NCBI GenBank assembly: GCA_016872775.1
Contig: VGZA01000051.1
Span: forward strand, 1 to 42,082
Direction of reading: 5' to 3'
From: Planctomycetota bacterium
GTDB lineage: Bacteria; Planctomycetota; Planctomycetia; Pirellulales; Pirellulaceae
DNA: 42,082 nucleotides
In this document: positions 1-8,061 of the stretch, piece by piece
How positions within the stretch are numbered: position 1 is the first letter of the stretch
How the letters are laid out: each line of letters starts with the position of its first letter
Notes under the pieces: model-generated
Databases searched by the model: none
What the model was told of the DNA's origin: nothing
The model's input: the letters and a program-made list of their open reading frames with translations, nothing else
Made by a program: the position numbers and the translations under genes

Positions 1-117
1 TTGCCAAGATAATGTTCGTGACCGCCCAATGTCACGACAGCTTGGCCGGTAGATTTGTGGTTACGATACGTCGGGAAAGAGGCGGTTGGTCTAGTCATGT
101 GAGAGATTCCATTGGAG

Positions 118-142
118 GTTTTCCAGTAGACTACTGGAAAAC
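118..142. repeat. Perfect 12-bp inverted repeat
   Basis: The arms GTTTTCCAGTAG and CTACTGGAAAAC flank a single central A. The palindrome lies about 75 bases beyond the 3' end of the minus-strand tRNA-Pro. It lacks a clear T-tract, so it is not a convincing intrinsic terminator. An operator, a processing hairpin or a recombination site are all possible. The first 217 bases otherwise show no convincing gene. Confidence 0.6.
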
Positions 143-217
143 TCACCTCAAAAATCGCCTCACTTCCGACCGCCGGAAGGTATCGCATCACTCGATAGGC
201 AAATAAGTTATATCAAG

Positions 218-292
218 TCGGGGTGAGAGGATTTGAACCTCCGACCTCTTGGTCCCGAACCAAGCGCTCTAGCCAAGCTGAGCCACACCCCG
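218..292 (-). tRNA. tRNA-Pro (anticodon CGG)
   Basis: Read on the minus strand, the sequence folds as a cloverleaf. The acceptor arms are CGGGGTG and CACCCCG, with discriminator A. The D arm is GGCTC/GAGC. The anticodon stem CTTGG/CCAAG closes the loop TTCGGGA, giving anticodon CGG, which reads proline codon CCG. The T arm contains GGTTCAAATCC. No CCA is encoded, so the tail must be added after transcription. CCG is a frequent codon type in GC-rich genomes, which fits a dedicated isoacceptor. Confidence 0.96.
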
Positions 293-713
293 GTCACGGG
301 CGTTATCTTAACTGCTTCCGCCGGGAGGTCCAAGGGGGATTTGGAATGTGGCAAACTCAGAAACTCCGCAAACTAGGGCGTGACAGAGTGGCGAGGTGCG
401 GGTCGGGCTGACAACGAGCCGCTGGATTCGACCCCGGTTCTTGCTGTCCTGGTTCGATTGCTGCTCCCAGGTCCTTGCATGCGGATGTCGGGCCGAGCCG
501 ATTCTCTATTTTTTGCGACATGGCGTTCGACATCCTAACCTCGCCGATTATCGGGGGTGTCTTTGAAATCCGTGTGTTGGGAAGCTCACCGCACAACCGG
601 CCCGATTGGACTGCTGGTCAGTTCGTCGGTTGAATTGTAACCTGGGCGGCAGTCCGTATCGTTCCGTCCGGCGCCGCTTGACTTTGAAAAATTTCGTTCA
701 TGGGAGGCAGATT
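293..713. other. Intergenic region with no recognised feature
   Basis: This stretch lies between the minus-strand tRNA and the plus-strand hydrolase. It should hold the tRNA promoter and the hydrolase promoter, but no convincing -35/-10 pair was identified by eye. Short open frames on both strands here show no recognisable domain. A Shine-Dalgarno-like GGGAGG occurs at 702-707, just before the chosen hydrolase start. Confidence 0.5.
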
Positions 714-1814
714 TTGAACCGCTGCATCGATCGCCTGGCCCAAGCACTCGTAATGTCCGTCGTCTGTGTGGTACCGGTTCGCGGGCGATCGGCCGATCCG
801 CCTCCCGAGCCACTCTGCAAAAACCACATGCGCGTGATGTACTACGTCGACGAGCAAGGGAACGAGCAGCGCGTCAAGACCACAGAAGACTGGGAGCGAC
901 GCCGCCTTGATATCGTCCGCGGGCTGGAAGCCGGCATGGGGCCGCTCCCCGATCGCTCGTCGCTCGGACCCGTTCGCTTCGAGACCGTGCCGGACAGCCG
1001 CGTCGATGAAGAATCGTTGAGCTATGAGAAGCTGATGATCGACGTCGGTGACAACGACCGATTGCCCGCGCTGCTGTTCGTCCCCAAGTCGATTCGTGGC
1101 AAGGCCGCCGGCATCGTGGCGATCCACCAGACCAACGGCCCGCTCGGCAAAAAGGAAGTCGCCGGACTCGGCGGAAACCCCAATCTGCATTACGGCATCG
1201 AACTGGCTCGACGAGGTTACGTCGTCATCGCGCCCGACTATCCTACGCTCGGCGAATACCAATACGACTTCAACGCCGACCGATTCATCTCCGGCTCGAT
1301 GAAGGGGATCTGGAACCATATGCGCTGCGTCGACCTGCTGGCGCAGCGATCCGACGTCGACCCGCAGCGGATCGGCGCCATCGGCCATTCGCTGGGCGGG
1401 CATAACTCGATCTTTCTCGGCGTCTTCGACACGCGCGTGAAAGTCGTCGTGTCGAGCTGCGGCTGGACGCCCCACCACGACTATTACGCCGGTAACCTGG
1501 CCGGCTGGTCCGGCGAACGCTATCTGCCTCGCTTCCGCGAAGTGTATGGACTCGATCCGAACCGCGTGCCATTCGACTACTACGAGCTGATTTCGGCGCT
1601 GGCGCCGCGCGGATTCTTCAGTTGCTCGCCGGTCGGCGATAGTAACTTCGCCGTCATCGGCGTCAAAAAGACAATGCCGGTCGCACAGGAAGTATTTGAT
1701 TTGCTCAGCGCCGGAGATCGACTGCAGATTCGATACCCCGAGTGCGGTCACGATTTTCCGCAAGAGGTTCGTTGGGAAGCGTACAGTTTTATCGATCGGT
1801 TGTTAGCGCCGTGA
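714..1814 (+). CDS. Exported alpha/beta hydrolase (dienelactone hydrolase/acetyl-esterase-like)
   Basis: The protein is a serine hydrolase with an alpha/beta fold. The nucleophile elbow GHSLGG sits in the context IGAIGHSLGGHNS, and a C-terminal CGHDFP supplies the catalytic His. An earlier HQTNGPLGKKE segment fits an oxyanion-hole region. I chose the TTG at 714 because GGGAGG lies 6 bases upstream; a longer frame from 606 lacks such a site. From 714 the N-terminus has a basic segment, then a hydrophobic run (LAQALVMSVVCVV) ending near RSA-DPP, consistent with a Sec signal peptide. About 366 residues. Related enzymes cleave carbohydrate esters or dienelactones; the substrate here is unknown. 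It is separated by a repeat from the convergent E2 gene. Confidence 0.8.
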   Translation: MNRCIDRLAQALVMSVVCVVPVRGRSADPPPEPLCKNHMRVMYYVDEQGNEQRVKTTEDWERRRLDIVRGLEAGMGPLPDRSSLGPVRFETVPDSRVDEESLSYEKLMIDVGDNDRLPALLFVPKSIRGKAAGIVAIHQTNGPLGKKEVAGLGGNPNLHYGIELARRGYVVIAPDYPTLGEYQYDFNADRFISGSMKGIWNHMRCVDLLAQRSDVDPQRIGAIGHSLGGHNSIFLGVFDTRVKVVVSSCGWTPHHDYYAGNLAGWSGERYLPRFREVYGLDPNRVPFDYYELISALAPRGFFSCSPVGDSNFAVIGVKKTMPVAQEVFDLLSAGDRLQIRYPECGHDFPQEVRWEAYSFIDRLLAP

Positions 1815-1934
1815 CGCGAAGCCGGCGCGGGTGATGGAACGCGCGCATGAACGTGAGGGGTGGTGCGGGACGAGGGTTGATTCGTGATGCGATGGGATAC
1901 GAGAGAGGTTGCGGGGTGTGATGGGGGCGGAGGG

Positions 1935-1957
1935 GCACGAAACAAGTTTCGTGCTAC
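1935..1957. repeat. Dispersed CACGAAAC palindrome, copy 1
   Basis: CACGAAAC and GTTTCGTG are separated by AA (1936-1953) and extended by G/C on each side. A partial second copy (ACAAGTTTCGTGCTAC) follows directly, up to 1974. The unit sits at the 3' end of the minus-strand E2 gene, whose TAG stop (1971-1973) lies inside the partial copy. Nearly the same 23-base sequence recurs in reverse complement at 22501-22523. It can form an 8-9 bp hairpin but has no T-tract. Confidence 0.75.
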
Positions 1958-1970
1958 GACAAGTTTCGTG

Positions 1971-3254
1971 CTACTGGCCGCTTTCGATCTGGCGGGAGAG
2001 GTCCTGGAGGAATCGGGCGGCTGGAGCGCCGTCGAGAACGCGGTGGTCGAAGGTCAGGCTGAGCGTGAGCTGGTGGCCGATCGCCAGCTGCTCGTCGCGG
2101 ACGACGGGCGCGCGCGCAATTCTCCCGATTCCCAGAATCGCGCATTCGGGAAGATTCACCACGGGTGTAAAGGCGTCGATGCCGAACGCGCCCAGGTTGC
2201 TGATCGTGAACGTCCCCCCCTGAAGTTGCGACAGATCCAGGCGGCGAGCACGCGCGGACTCGACCAGTTCCGCCGACTTCGCGCTGATCGCCTCGACCGA
2301 CAACTGATCGGCATGATGGATCACCGGCACCATCAACCCATGTTCCGTGTCGACCGCAATCCCGATGTTGATTTCCTGCATCGTCTGCACTCGACCATCA
2401 CTCCAGCGCGCATTCAGACCACGATGTTGGGGCAGCAGCCGGGCGCACAGTCGGACGAGCATGTCCTGATAACTGGGGATCACTTGCACGCCAAAGTTCC
2501 GGCACGAATGTCGGAACTCCACGAGTTTCGTCGCGTCGACCGACGTCGTCAGCGTCACCGGCACGACCTCACGATGACTTTGCGACAGCCGTTCAGCGAT
2601 CGTGCGGCGCAACGTCTGGACCGCAGGTGCAGTGTTCGAGCCGGCGTGGCTCTTCTCGGCGGCGGCGCGCTCCACGTCCTCCGTCCGGACGCGCCCGTCG
2701 CGGCCTGTCCCAGCCAGGCGGGTCCAATCGATGCCGAGTTCCGAGGCACGTCGCCTGGCGCGGGGCGACGAACGGGCGGGAGCGGCATCCCGTGGTAACG
2801 TCGACCGCGGCCCCGTCACGCTGCCAGCGCCCGCACTGCTGGCGCCAGAGCTGCTGGCAGAGCTGAGGCCCGTGTTCTCGCGAACACTCGCCGCGGCTTC
2901 CACGGCGGAACTGACGGTGCCGCTCGCGGCAGCGCTCGCAACCGTACTCGTACCGCATTGCTCCGCGGCTTGCGCGGCGGGCGTTTTGACGCTGGCGGGC
3001 GGCGACTCGTTTTTCTCCAGTAGAAAGCCGAGCGTTTGGCCGACCTCGACCACGTCGCCCGGCTGCGGCGCGTCGGGCGGAATGCAGAGCACTCCTTCGT
3101 CGAAGCTCTCGATCTCCTGGGCCGCCTTGTCACCCTCGAGGACAAACAGCATGTCGCCTTTTTGCACGTACTCGCCGGCCGCCTTGAGCCACTGCGTGAA
3201 CATGCCTTCGTCCATCGACCAGCCCAATCGGGGCACGCTGATAATGATCGCCAT
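1971..3254 (-). CDS. 2-oxoacid dehydrogenase E2 (dihydrolipoamide acyltransferase)
   Basis: E2 is the acyltransferase core of a 2-oxoacid dehydrogenase complex; it passes the acyl group from E1 to CoA via a lipoyl arm. An N-terminal lipoyl domain (about 1-80) carries the lipoylated Lys at residue 43 in EGDKAAQEIE. A Ser/Ala-rich linker follows. A peripheral subunit-binding domain spans about 163-197 (RARRRASELGIDWTRL, GTGRDGRV). The catalytic domain runs from about 213 to 427 with the active-site motif DHRVLDG near 403-409. The Shine-Dalgarno GGAGG lies inside the last codons of the E1 gene, and only 2 bases separate the genes, so they are co-translated. No E3 (lipoamide dehydrogenase) is nearby. 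Acetoin, pyruvate or branched-chain substrates are all possible. About 427 residues. Confidence 0.95.
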   Translation of the reverse strand: MAIIISVPRLGWSMDEGMFTQWLKAAGEYVQKGDMLFVLEGDKAAQEIESFDEGVLCIPPDAPQPGDVVEVGQTLGFLLEKNESPPASVKTPAAQAAEQCGTSTVASAAASGTVSSAVEAAASVRENTGLSSASSSGASSAGAGSVTGPRSTLPRDAAPARSSPRARRRASELGIDWTRLAGTGRDGRVRTEDVERAAAEKSHAGSNTAPAVQTLRRTIAERLSQSHREVVPVTLTTSVDATKLVEFRHSCRNFGVQVIPSYQDMLVRLCARLLPQHRGLNARWSDGRVQTMQEINIGIAVDTEHGLMVPVIHHADQLSVEAISAKSAELVESARARRLDLSQLQGGTFTISNLGAFGIDAFTPVVNLPECAILGIGRIARAPVVRDEQLAIGHQLTLSLTFDHRVLDGAPAARFLQDLSRQIESGQ

Positions 3255-3256
3255 GC

Positions 3257-5269
3257 CTATTCCTCCAGCAGGGCCTGCACGGCCTTCATAATCGAATCGA
3301 CGTTCGGCACGACCGCCTTTTCCAGTTCGGGGCTGTAGGGGGTGGGAGAAAACGCCCCGTTCAGCCTGCGGATCGGCGCGTCGAGTTCATCGAAAGCGAC
3401 GTCGGCCATCCGCGCTGCCACTTCGGCTCCGAAACCGAACGGCTGGAAATCCTCGTCGACAATCAGCAGCCGCCCGGTCTTGTGCAGCGACTCGGCGATC
3501 AACTCCGAATCGAGCGGCTGGATGGTACGCGGGTCGATGACCTCGACGGAAACGCCCTGGGCGGCCAGTTGTTCGGCCGCATCGAGTGCCTTTCGCACCA
3601 TGAACGCCAGCGCGACGATCGTCACGTCCTTTCCCGGTCGAGCGACTCGGCCCTTGCCGAACGGGATCTCGTAATCGAATTCGGGGACCGGCCCCTTACT
3701 GGAAAGCAGTTCGCGGTGTTCCAGGAACAGAACCGGATCGTGGGAGCGCAACGCGTGGCAGAACAACCCCTTGGCGTCGAACGGGGTCGCGGGCACGGCG
3801 ACGCGTAGGCCGGGAAAATGGCCGTACATCGTGTGGTAGCTTCCAGAATGATGCGTGGCCGCGGAGTGCCCGATCCCGATGCAGCCGCGCATCAAAATCG
3901 GCATGCGTATCCGGCCGCTGGACATGTACTGGATCTTGGCGATTTGATTGATAATTTCGCCGACGGAGTCGAGCACGAAGTCGGCGAACATGAAATCGAC
4001 CACGGGGCGGGAACCGGTCATCGCCGCGCCGCCGGCCAATCCGACGAATCCACGCTCCGCGATCGGCGTGTCGCAAAGCCGCGTCGGGCCAAATCGTTCG
4101 TAGAGCCCGAGCGTGGTCTGGAAGTTGCCGCCTCGTTTGCCGATCCCTTCACCGAAGACAAAGATCGAGCGATCGGCTTCCATGGCCGATGTGAGCGCTT
4201 CCCAAGTGGCCTTGACGTAAGTCGTCTCCCGCGAGCCGGGCGAGTCGGGTTCCTGGGCAACGCGGGGCGGCGCATAGACATGGGTCGTGGCCGACGCCGC
4301 TTCAGGCCAAGGGCTCTGCTCGGCGAACTGCTGGGCTTCCCTGATCTGCGCGGCGACTTCGGCGTCGATGGCATCCAGTTCGATTTCGGTCAGGGGGTGG
4401 CTGCCGGTCAGGACAACTTCTTCGGTTTGGATCGCCCGCCGCAGACGTTGGATCGGGCAGCGGCGCTTCCATTGTTCGACATCGTCCCTGGTGCGGTAGG
4501 TGAAGTCGCCCATGCCCTCGGCGTGAGCCCGCGTTCGATAAGTACGGCATTCGATCAGGGTCGGTCCGCCGCCGGCTCGAGCACGCCGGATCGCTTCGCC
4601 GGCGGCCTGATAGATCGCCAGGACGTCGTTGCCATCCAGAGTGACGCCTGGAATACCGTACGCCGAGCCTCGACCGCCGACGTCGGGATTTCCCGCGGAG
4701 TAGTCGAACGGAACTTCCGTGGCGAACTGGTTATTTTCGCAGACGAACAGCACCGGCAGTTTCCAGATACTCGCCAGATTCAGTCCTTCATGGAATGCGC
4801 CGTTATTGACAGCCCCATCGCCGAAGAACGCGACGCCGACGTTGTCACGCTCGAGCAACTTGAACGAGTACCCCGCGCCGGCCGCCTGCAGGATACACGG
4901 CCCGACAATTCCGCTGGTGCCCATCATGCCGATTTCCGGCGCAAAGAGGTGCATGCTGCCACCCCGACCGCGTGAACAGCCGGTCGCGCGACCGAACAGT
5001 TCGGCGATCAGTTCCCGGGGCGGCAGTCCCTTGGCCAAAGCGTGGCCATGGCCGCGATGCGTGCTGAACACAACATCCTGTTCGCAAAGATGCGCGCAGA
5101 CGCCGGTGGCGATCGCTTCCTCGCCGACGTAGGTGTGGCACGCGCCGTGGACGAGCCCGCGCTGGTGGGACTTCGCAAGTTGTTCCTCGCACTGGCGAAT
5201 CACCTGCATCGTGCGATACAGCCAGGTGACTCGTTCCCAGTTCAGACCGTCGTGCACGATTCCCGACAT
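3257..5269 (-). CDS. Fused E1 alpha-beta 2-oxoacid dehydrogenase (TPP-dependent)
   Basis: E1 decarboxylates a 2-oxoacid with thiamine diphosphate and loads the acyl group on the E2 lipoyl arm. The N-terminal half is an alpha subunit: HRGHGHALAKG, GRGGSMH and the TPP/Mg motif starting GDGAVNNG and ending ENN. The C-terminal half (from about residue 355) is a beta subunit: FGEGIGKRGG, FGPTRLCDTPIAE, then a C-terminal transketolase-like domain. Both halves are present in one chain of about 670 residues. The ATG at 5269 is preceded by GAGGAA with good spacing and is preferred over an in-frame GTG at 5320. The alpha sequence resembles acetoin dehydrogenase-type E1; the substrate cannot be assigned. 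Confidence 0.93.
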   Translation of the reverse strand: MSGIVHDGLNWERVTWLYRTMQVIRQCEEQLAKSHQRGLVHGACHTYVGEEAIATGVCAHLCEQDVVFSTHRGHGHALAKGLPPRELIAELFGRATGCSRGRGGSMHLFAPEIGMMGTSGIVGPCILQAAGAGYSFKLLERDNVGVAFFGDGAVNNGAFHEGLNLASIWKLPVLFVCENNQFATEVPFDYSAGNPDVGGRGSAYGIPGVTLDGNDVLAIYQAAGEAIRRARAGGGPTLIECRTYRTRAHAEGMGDFTYRTRDDVEQWKRRCPIQRLRRAIQTEEVVLTGSHPLTEIELDAIDAEVAAQIREAQQFAEQSPWPEAASATTHVYAPPRVAQEPDSPGSRETTYVKATWEALTSAMEADRSIFVFGEGIGKRGGNFQTTLGLYERFGPTRLCDTPIAERGFVGLAGGAAMTGSRPVVDFMFADFVLDSVGEIINQIAKIQYMSSGRIRMPILMRGCIGIGHSAATHHSGSYHTMYGHFPGLRVAVPATPFDAKGLFCHALRSHDPVLFLEHRELLSSKGPVPEFDYEIPFGKGRVARPGKDVTIVALAFMVRKALDAAEQLAAQGVSVEVIDPRTIQPLDSELIAESLHKTGRLLIVDEDFQPFGFGAEVAARMADVAFDELDAPIRRLNGAFSPTPYSPELEKAVVPNVDSIMKAVQALLEE

Positions 5270-5416
5270 CGATTCCTCGATCAAGCTGCTGCTCGAATTG
5301 AAAAGAAGGTTTGCGTCCACAAGCAGGCGTTCACCGGCGGGCGGGGTTCCGCTCGCCGCCCAGCCGTCCGTTCCACCGCAACCGTGTCGCTGTTTTGCCG
5401 CATCGCAGTGGTGTGA

Positions 5417-7165
5417 TTAATACGCCGCGATGGCTCGTCCGTACCCGCCGCGTGTGCCGGCGATCTTAACCGGAGCAAAAATGAAGTAGGCGTTGTCGGG
5501 CAACTCTCGCGCGTTTGTCAGGAATTCGACCAGCAACATCCCTTTGGACGCGGCGGCCCAGTAGACATGCATGGCATGTTTAGGATTGGAGCCGCCCATC
5601 GTCGGACTATCCGTAGCCACACAGCGAACACCCTTTTCGGCCAGGTATTGCAGCACCTCGGGAGTCGGCGCCGGCCAACCTTCGGCCTTTCCGGTGAGCG
5701 GCGCGGCAAACATGCCGTCGAGATCGGGCTGATCGGGCAGCGGTTTGAAATGCAGGCCGGAATAACCCGAGACGAAGATCACCACTTCGCCCGCGCGGAT
5801 TGGGCGCCGCTTCTCGTGCTCCTTGATCATGTCAAGCGTAATCAGAGGCGAGGCCGGCCAGGCGTTCTTGTCGGTCGAGCCGATCAGGTTCGCTACGGAG
5901 ATCGGGTGCGCGTCGCCCTGCATCGCGTCGAGCGGGATCCGATCGACGGTGATTTCTCCCGGCGGCAGCGGCCCGTGCTTCGATTCGAAGGCAGCCAGTT
6001 CCTTACGCACATCGTCCGACAACAGGTTTCGTTCGAATCCTTTTGGCGGCGAACTGTAGCTCGGCGTTACCACATGCGTGCCGGCCTGGCTGTCAAGCGT
6101 ATGGGAGCGTGCGAAGTACGGACCGCGCGCTTTCTTGAACGCGTTCAAGGTGACTCCGACGTAACGTGTCGCTTCCTCGCCAGGCCGATAGCCGGACCAG
6201 GTCACCGGCAGATCATCGTCCATGGTGACCGACAGGTCGATAATTCGCTTGGCCTTGGCCGAGGCAATCAAACGCTTGGCGATCGGCTCGTCTTTGATTC
6301 CGATGGCTCGAATTTCATTGCCCGATCCGCCTTTATGTTTGGCGGGCAACAGGACGAAGGCGCTGCCGGTCGTCGGCAGCGATCCCAAACGCGTGCCGCA
6401 CTCCATCCAGATTATCCCATGCTTGCCACCGGCCTGATGCGTGGCCACGGCCAGATCCGGGACCGGCCCCATGCTGGGGCTGTCGAGTCCCAGCGTCATG
6501 ACTCCGCGGCTCGCAAGATATTCCATGCACTGGGGCGTCGGCGCGGGCCAGCCAGGAGTTTCGTTGCGCAGGACGGTATGGACGAATCGTTCGCCGCCCT
6601 CCGCGAGCGGTTTGTAATATCGGTCGGAATAATCGCTGCGAAACAAGACCGCGTCGCCGAAACCCAGCGGGCGGTTTTTCTTCTCCCATTGCTGGACAAT
6701 TTCGGGGGTGATCAGAAAGCTCACGCCTTTTTCCGCCTGATCGACATGTTCGCGGATATCGATCACGCATGCTTCGCCGACAAACTGCCACACCGGAACT
6801 TTCTCGCCGGTAATCGCTCCCGTCGGCCCAGCCCCCGGCAAGCCGGAATCGGGTGGAGGCACGAAGTGGGCCGGAGCGTCAAATTGCGTTCCGGTATGCT
6901 CGTCAATGACGATCATGTCGCGATGATACGTACCGGGTCCGAATGTGCGGTTCGGAACGACCAGGTGCTGCTGCATGCCCGTCGGCCAGACGCAGGGCAA
7001 GCGGGGCGAGACCAGTAGCGATAGGTCCTGCACGTCCGCGGCGTGGAGTCGGGTGTAGCCGGCCGTTCCGACAAGGAACAGGGCGAGCAACACGGAACCG
7101 AGTCGGGTAAGGGGACGGGAATCGGAACGGGAACGGTACGGTCGGAAAATTTCGCGTTTCACCAT
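5417..7165 (-). CDS. Exported tandem cyclase-family (kynurenine formamidase-like) protein
   Basis: The protein contains two consecutive cyclase (PF04199-type) domains. This family includes metal-dependent kynurenine formamidases and isatin hydrolases. The first copy has the complete metal-binding signature HTGTQFDAPAHF. The second copy starts near IDLSVTMDDDLPVTWSG and has QAGTHVVTPSY in the equivalent place, so the His, Asp and second His ligands are lost. The ATG at 7165 gives a basic N-terminus followed by LGSVLLALFLVGTAGYTRLHAA, a clear Sec signal; GGAG lies 10 bases upstream. About 582 residues. It is encoded 57 bases after the SDR in the same operon. Substrate unknown; the degenerate half may be structural or regulatory. 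Confidence 0.85.
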   Translation of the reverse strand: MVKREIFRPYRSRSDSRPLTRLGSVLLALFLVGTAGYTRLHAADVQDLSLLVSPRLPCVWPTGMQQHLVVPNRTFGPGTYHRDMIVIDEHTGTQFDAPAHFVPPPDSGLPGAGPTGAITGEKVPVWQFVGEACVIDIREHVDQAEKGVSFLITPEIVQQWEKKNRPLGFGDAVLFRSDYSDRYYKPLAEGGERFVHTVLRNETPGWPAPTPQCMEYLASRGVMTLGLDSPSMGPVPDLAVATHQAGGKHGIIWMECGTRLGSLPTTGSAFVLLPAKHKGGSGNEIRAIGIKDEPIAKRLIASAKAKRIIDLSVTMDDDLPVTWSGYRPGEEATRYVGVTLNAFKKARGPYFARSHTLDSQAGTHVVTPSYSSPPKGFERNLLSDDVRKELAAFESKHGPLPPGEITVDRIPLDAMQGDAHPISVANLIGSTDKNAWPASPLITLDMIKEHEKRRPIRAGEVVIFVSGYSGLHFKPLPDQPDLDGMFAAPLTGKAEGWPAPTPEVLQYLAEKGVRCVATDSPTMGGSNPKHAMHVYWAAASKGMLLVEFLTNARELPDNAYFIFAPVKIAGTRGGYGRAIAAY

Positions 7166-7222
7166 GGTCGGGTTGCTCCATTGATCACGATGCAGTTCGG
7201 GTTTTTTTGTTCGGGACACCGA

Positions 7223-8035
7223 TCATAATTCAGCGGCCGCGGCGTCGACGGGGCCCAGCGTGCCGCCAGAGTTTACCGCCAGATTGCCGCCGTCCATCGG
7301 GATCAGGGTACCGGTGATCCAGGAGGAGGCATCGGATGCCAGCAGCACGGCGAGGCCCTGGATATCGGTGGGACGGCCCATTCGGCCGCGCGGGATACCG
7401 CTGAGCCACTTGTCGCGCATGGCGGGATTCTCCGCGATCCGTTTTTCGAGGCTGGGATTAACGACCTGCGCCGGCAGGATGGCATTCACGCGCACGCCTC
7501 GGCCGGCCCATTCGGTGCTGAGTTCCCGCGTCATCTGCGCGACGGCACCCATCGCCATACTGTAGGCGATATGACCGCGTCCCAGTGCCGTGATACTGGC
7601 CAGCGAACCGATGTTGACGATGCTTCCCCGCCCGGCGCGCAGCATGCGGCGGCCGCCCTCCTGGCACATGCAGAATCGGCCGAGGACCAGGTTGCGCATC
7701 ACCTGTTCGACCTGTTCCATTGCGACGTGTTCGGGATCGGCGAGCAGGCCTTCGCCGGCGACATTGGCGAGGAAGTCGAGCTGCCCGAATTCCTGGTCGA
7801 GTTTCCGAAACGTCTCACGGATCGACTCGTACTGCGATACGTCGGCCGTGACAGGAACCGCGCGCCTGCCGATCGCCCGAATCGCATTCGCCGTTTGCTC
7901 CACGCCGTCGCGATTCAAGTCGACAAGCATCAAATCGGCGCCATGTTCCGCCAGCGCCAGCGACGCCGCCCGGCCCATCCCGCTGGCGGCGCCTGACACC
8001 ATGGCCACGCGCCCGTTCAGATCAAAGAGTCCCAT
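7223..8035 (-). CDS. Short-chain dehydrogenase/reductase lacking the catalytic Lys
   Basis: SDR-fold NAD(P)-dependent oxidoreductase of 270 residues. The nucleotide-binding glycine motif SGAASGMG lies at 14-21. Asp39 (LVDLNRD) suggests NAD(H) preference. NVAG is at 91-94 and Ser144 is in NIGSLAS. The active-site Tyr158 is present, but the expected Lys four residues later is Met162 (YSMAMGAVAQ). The surrounding sequence, including ELSTEWAGRGVRVN, is otherwise canonical. Either the enzyme is catalytically impaired or one base changed AAG to ATG. It lies 26 bases after the transporter gene and before the cyclase, so it probably acts on the same substrate. Confidence 0.9.
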   Translation of the reverse strand: MGLFDLNGRVAMVSGAASGMGRAASLALAEHGADLMLVDLNRDGVEQTANAIRAIGRRAVPVTADVSQYESIRETFRKLDQEFGQLDFLANVAGEGLLADPEHVAMEQVEQVMRNLVLGRFCMCQEGGRRMLRAGRGSIVNIGSLASITALGRGHIAYSMAMGAVAQMTRELSTEWAGRGVRVNAILPAQVVNPSLEKRIAENPAMRDKWLSGIPRGRMGRPTDIQGLAVLLASDASSWITGTLIPMDGGNLAVNSGGTLGPVDAAAAEL

Positions 8036-8061
8036 GATTCAACCTATTACGATTTACGAGT

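Noticed and set aside
12-206. 64-codon plus-strand frame at the window edge
   Set aside because: It runs across the palindrome at 118-142 and has no recognisable domain or ribosome site.
357-596. Short minus-strand frame near the tRNA
   Set aside because: No motif, weak start context and ordinary composition; could be real but nothing supports it.
618-1763. Long antisense open frame (381 codons) opposite the alpha/beta hydrolase
   Set aside because: Shadow of a GC-rich gene; the plus frame carries the GHSLGG motif and this one has no recognisable domain.
5567-7018. 483-codon open frame antisense to the tandem cyclase
   Set aside because: No domain; Arg/His-rich composition typical of antisense shadows.
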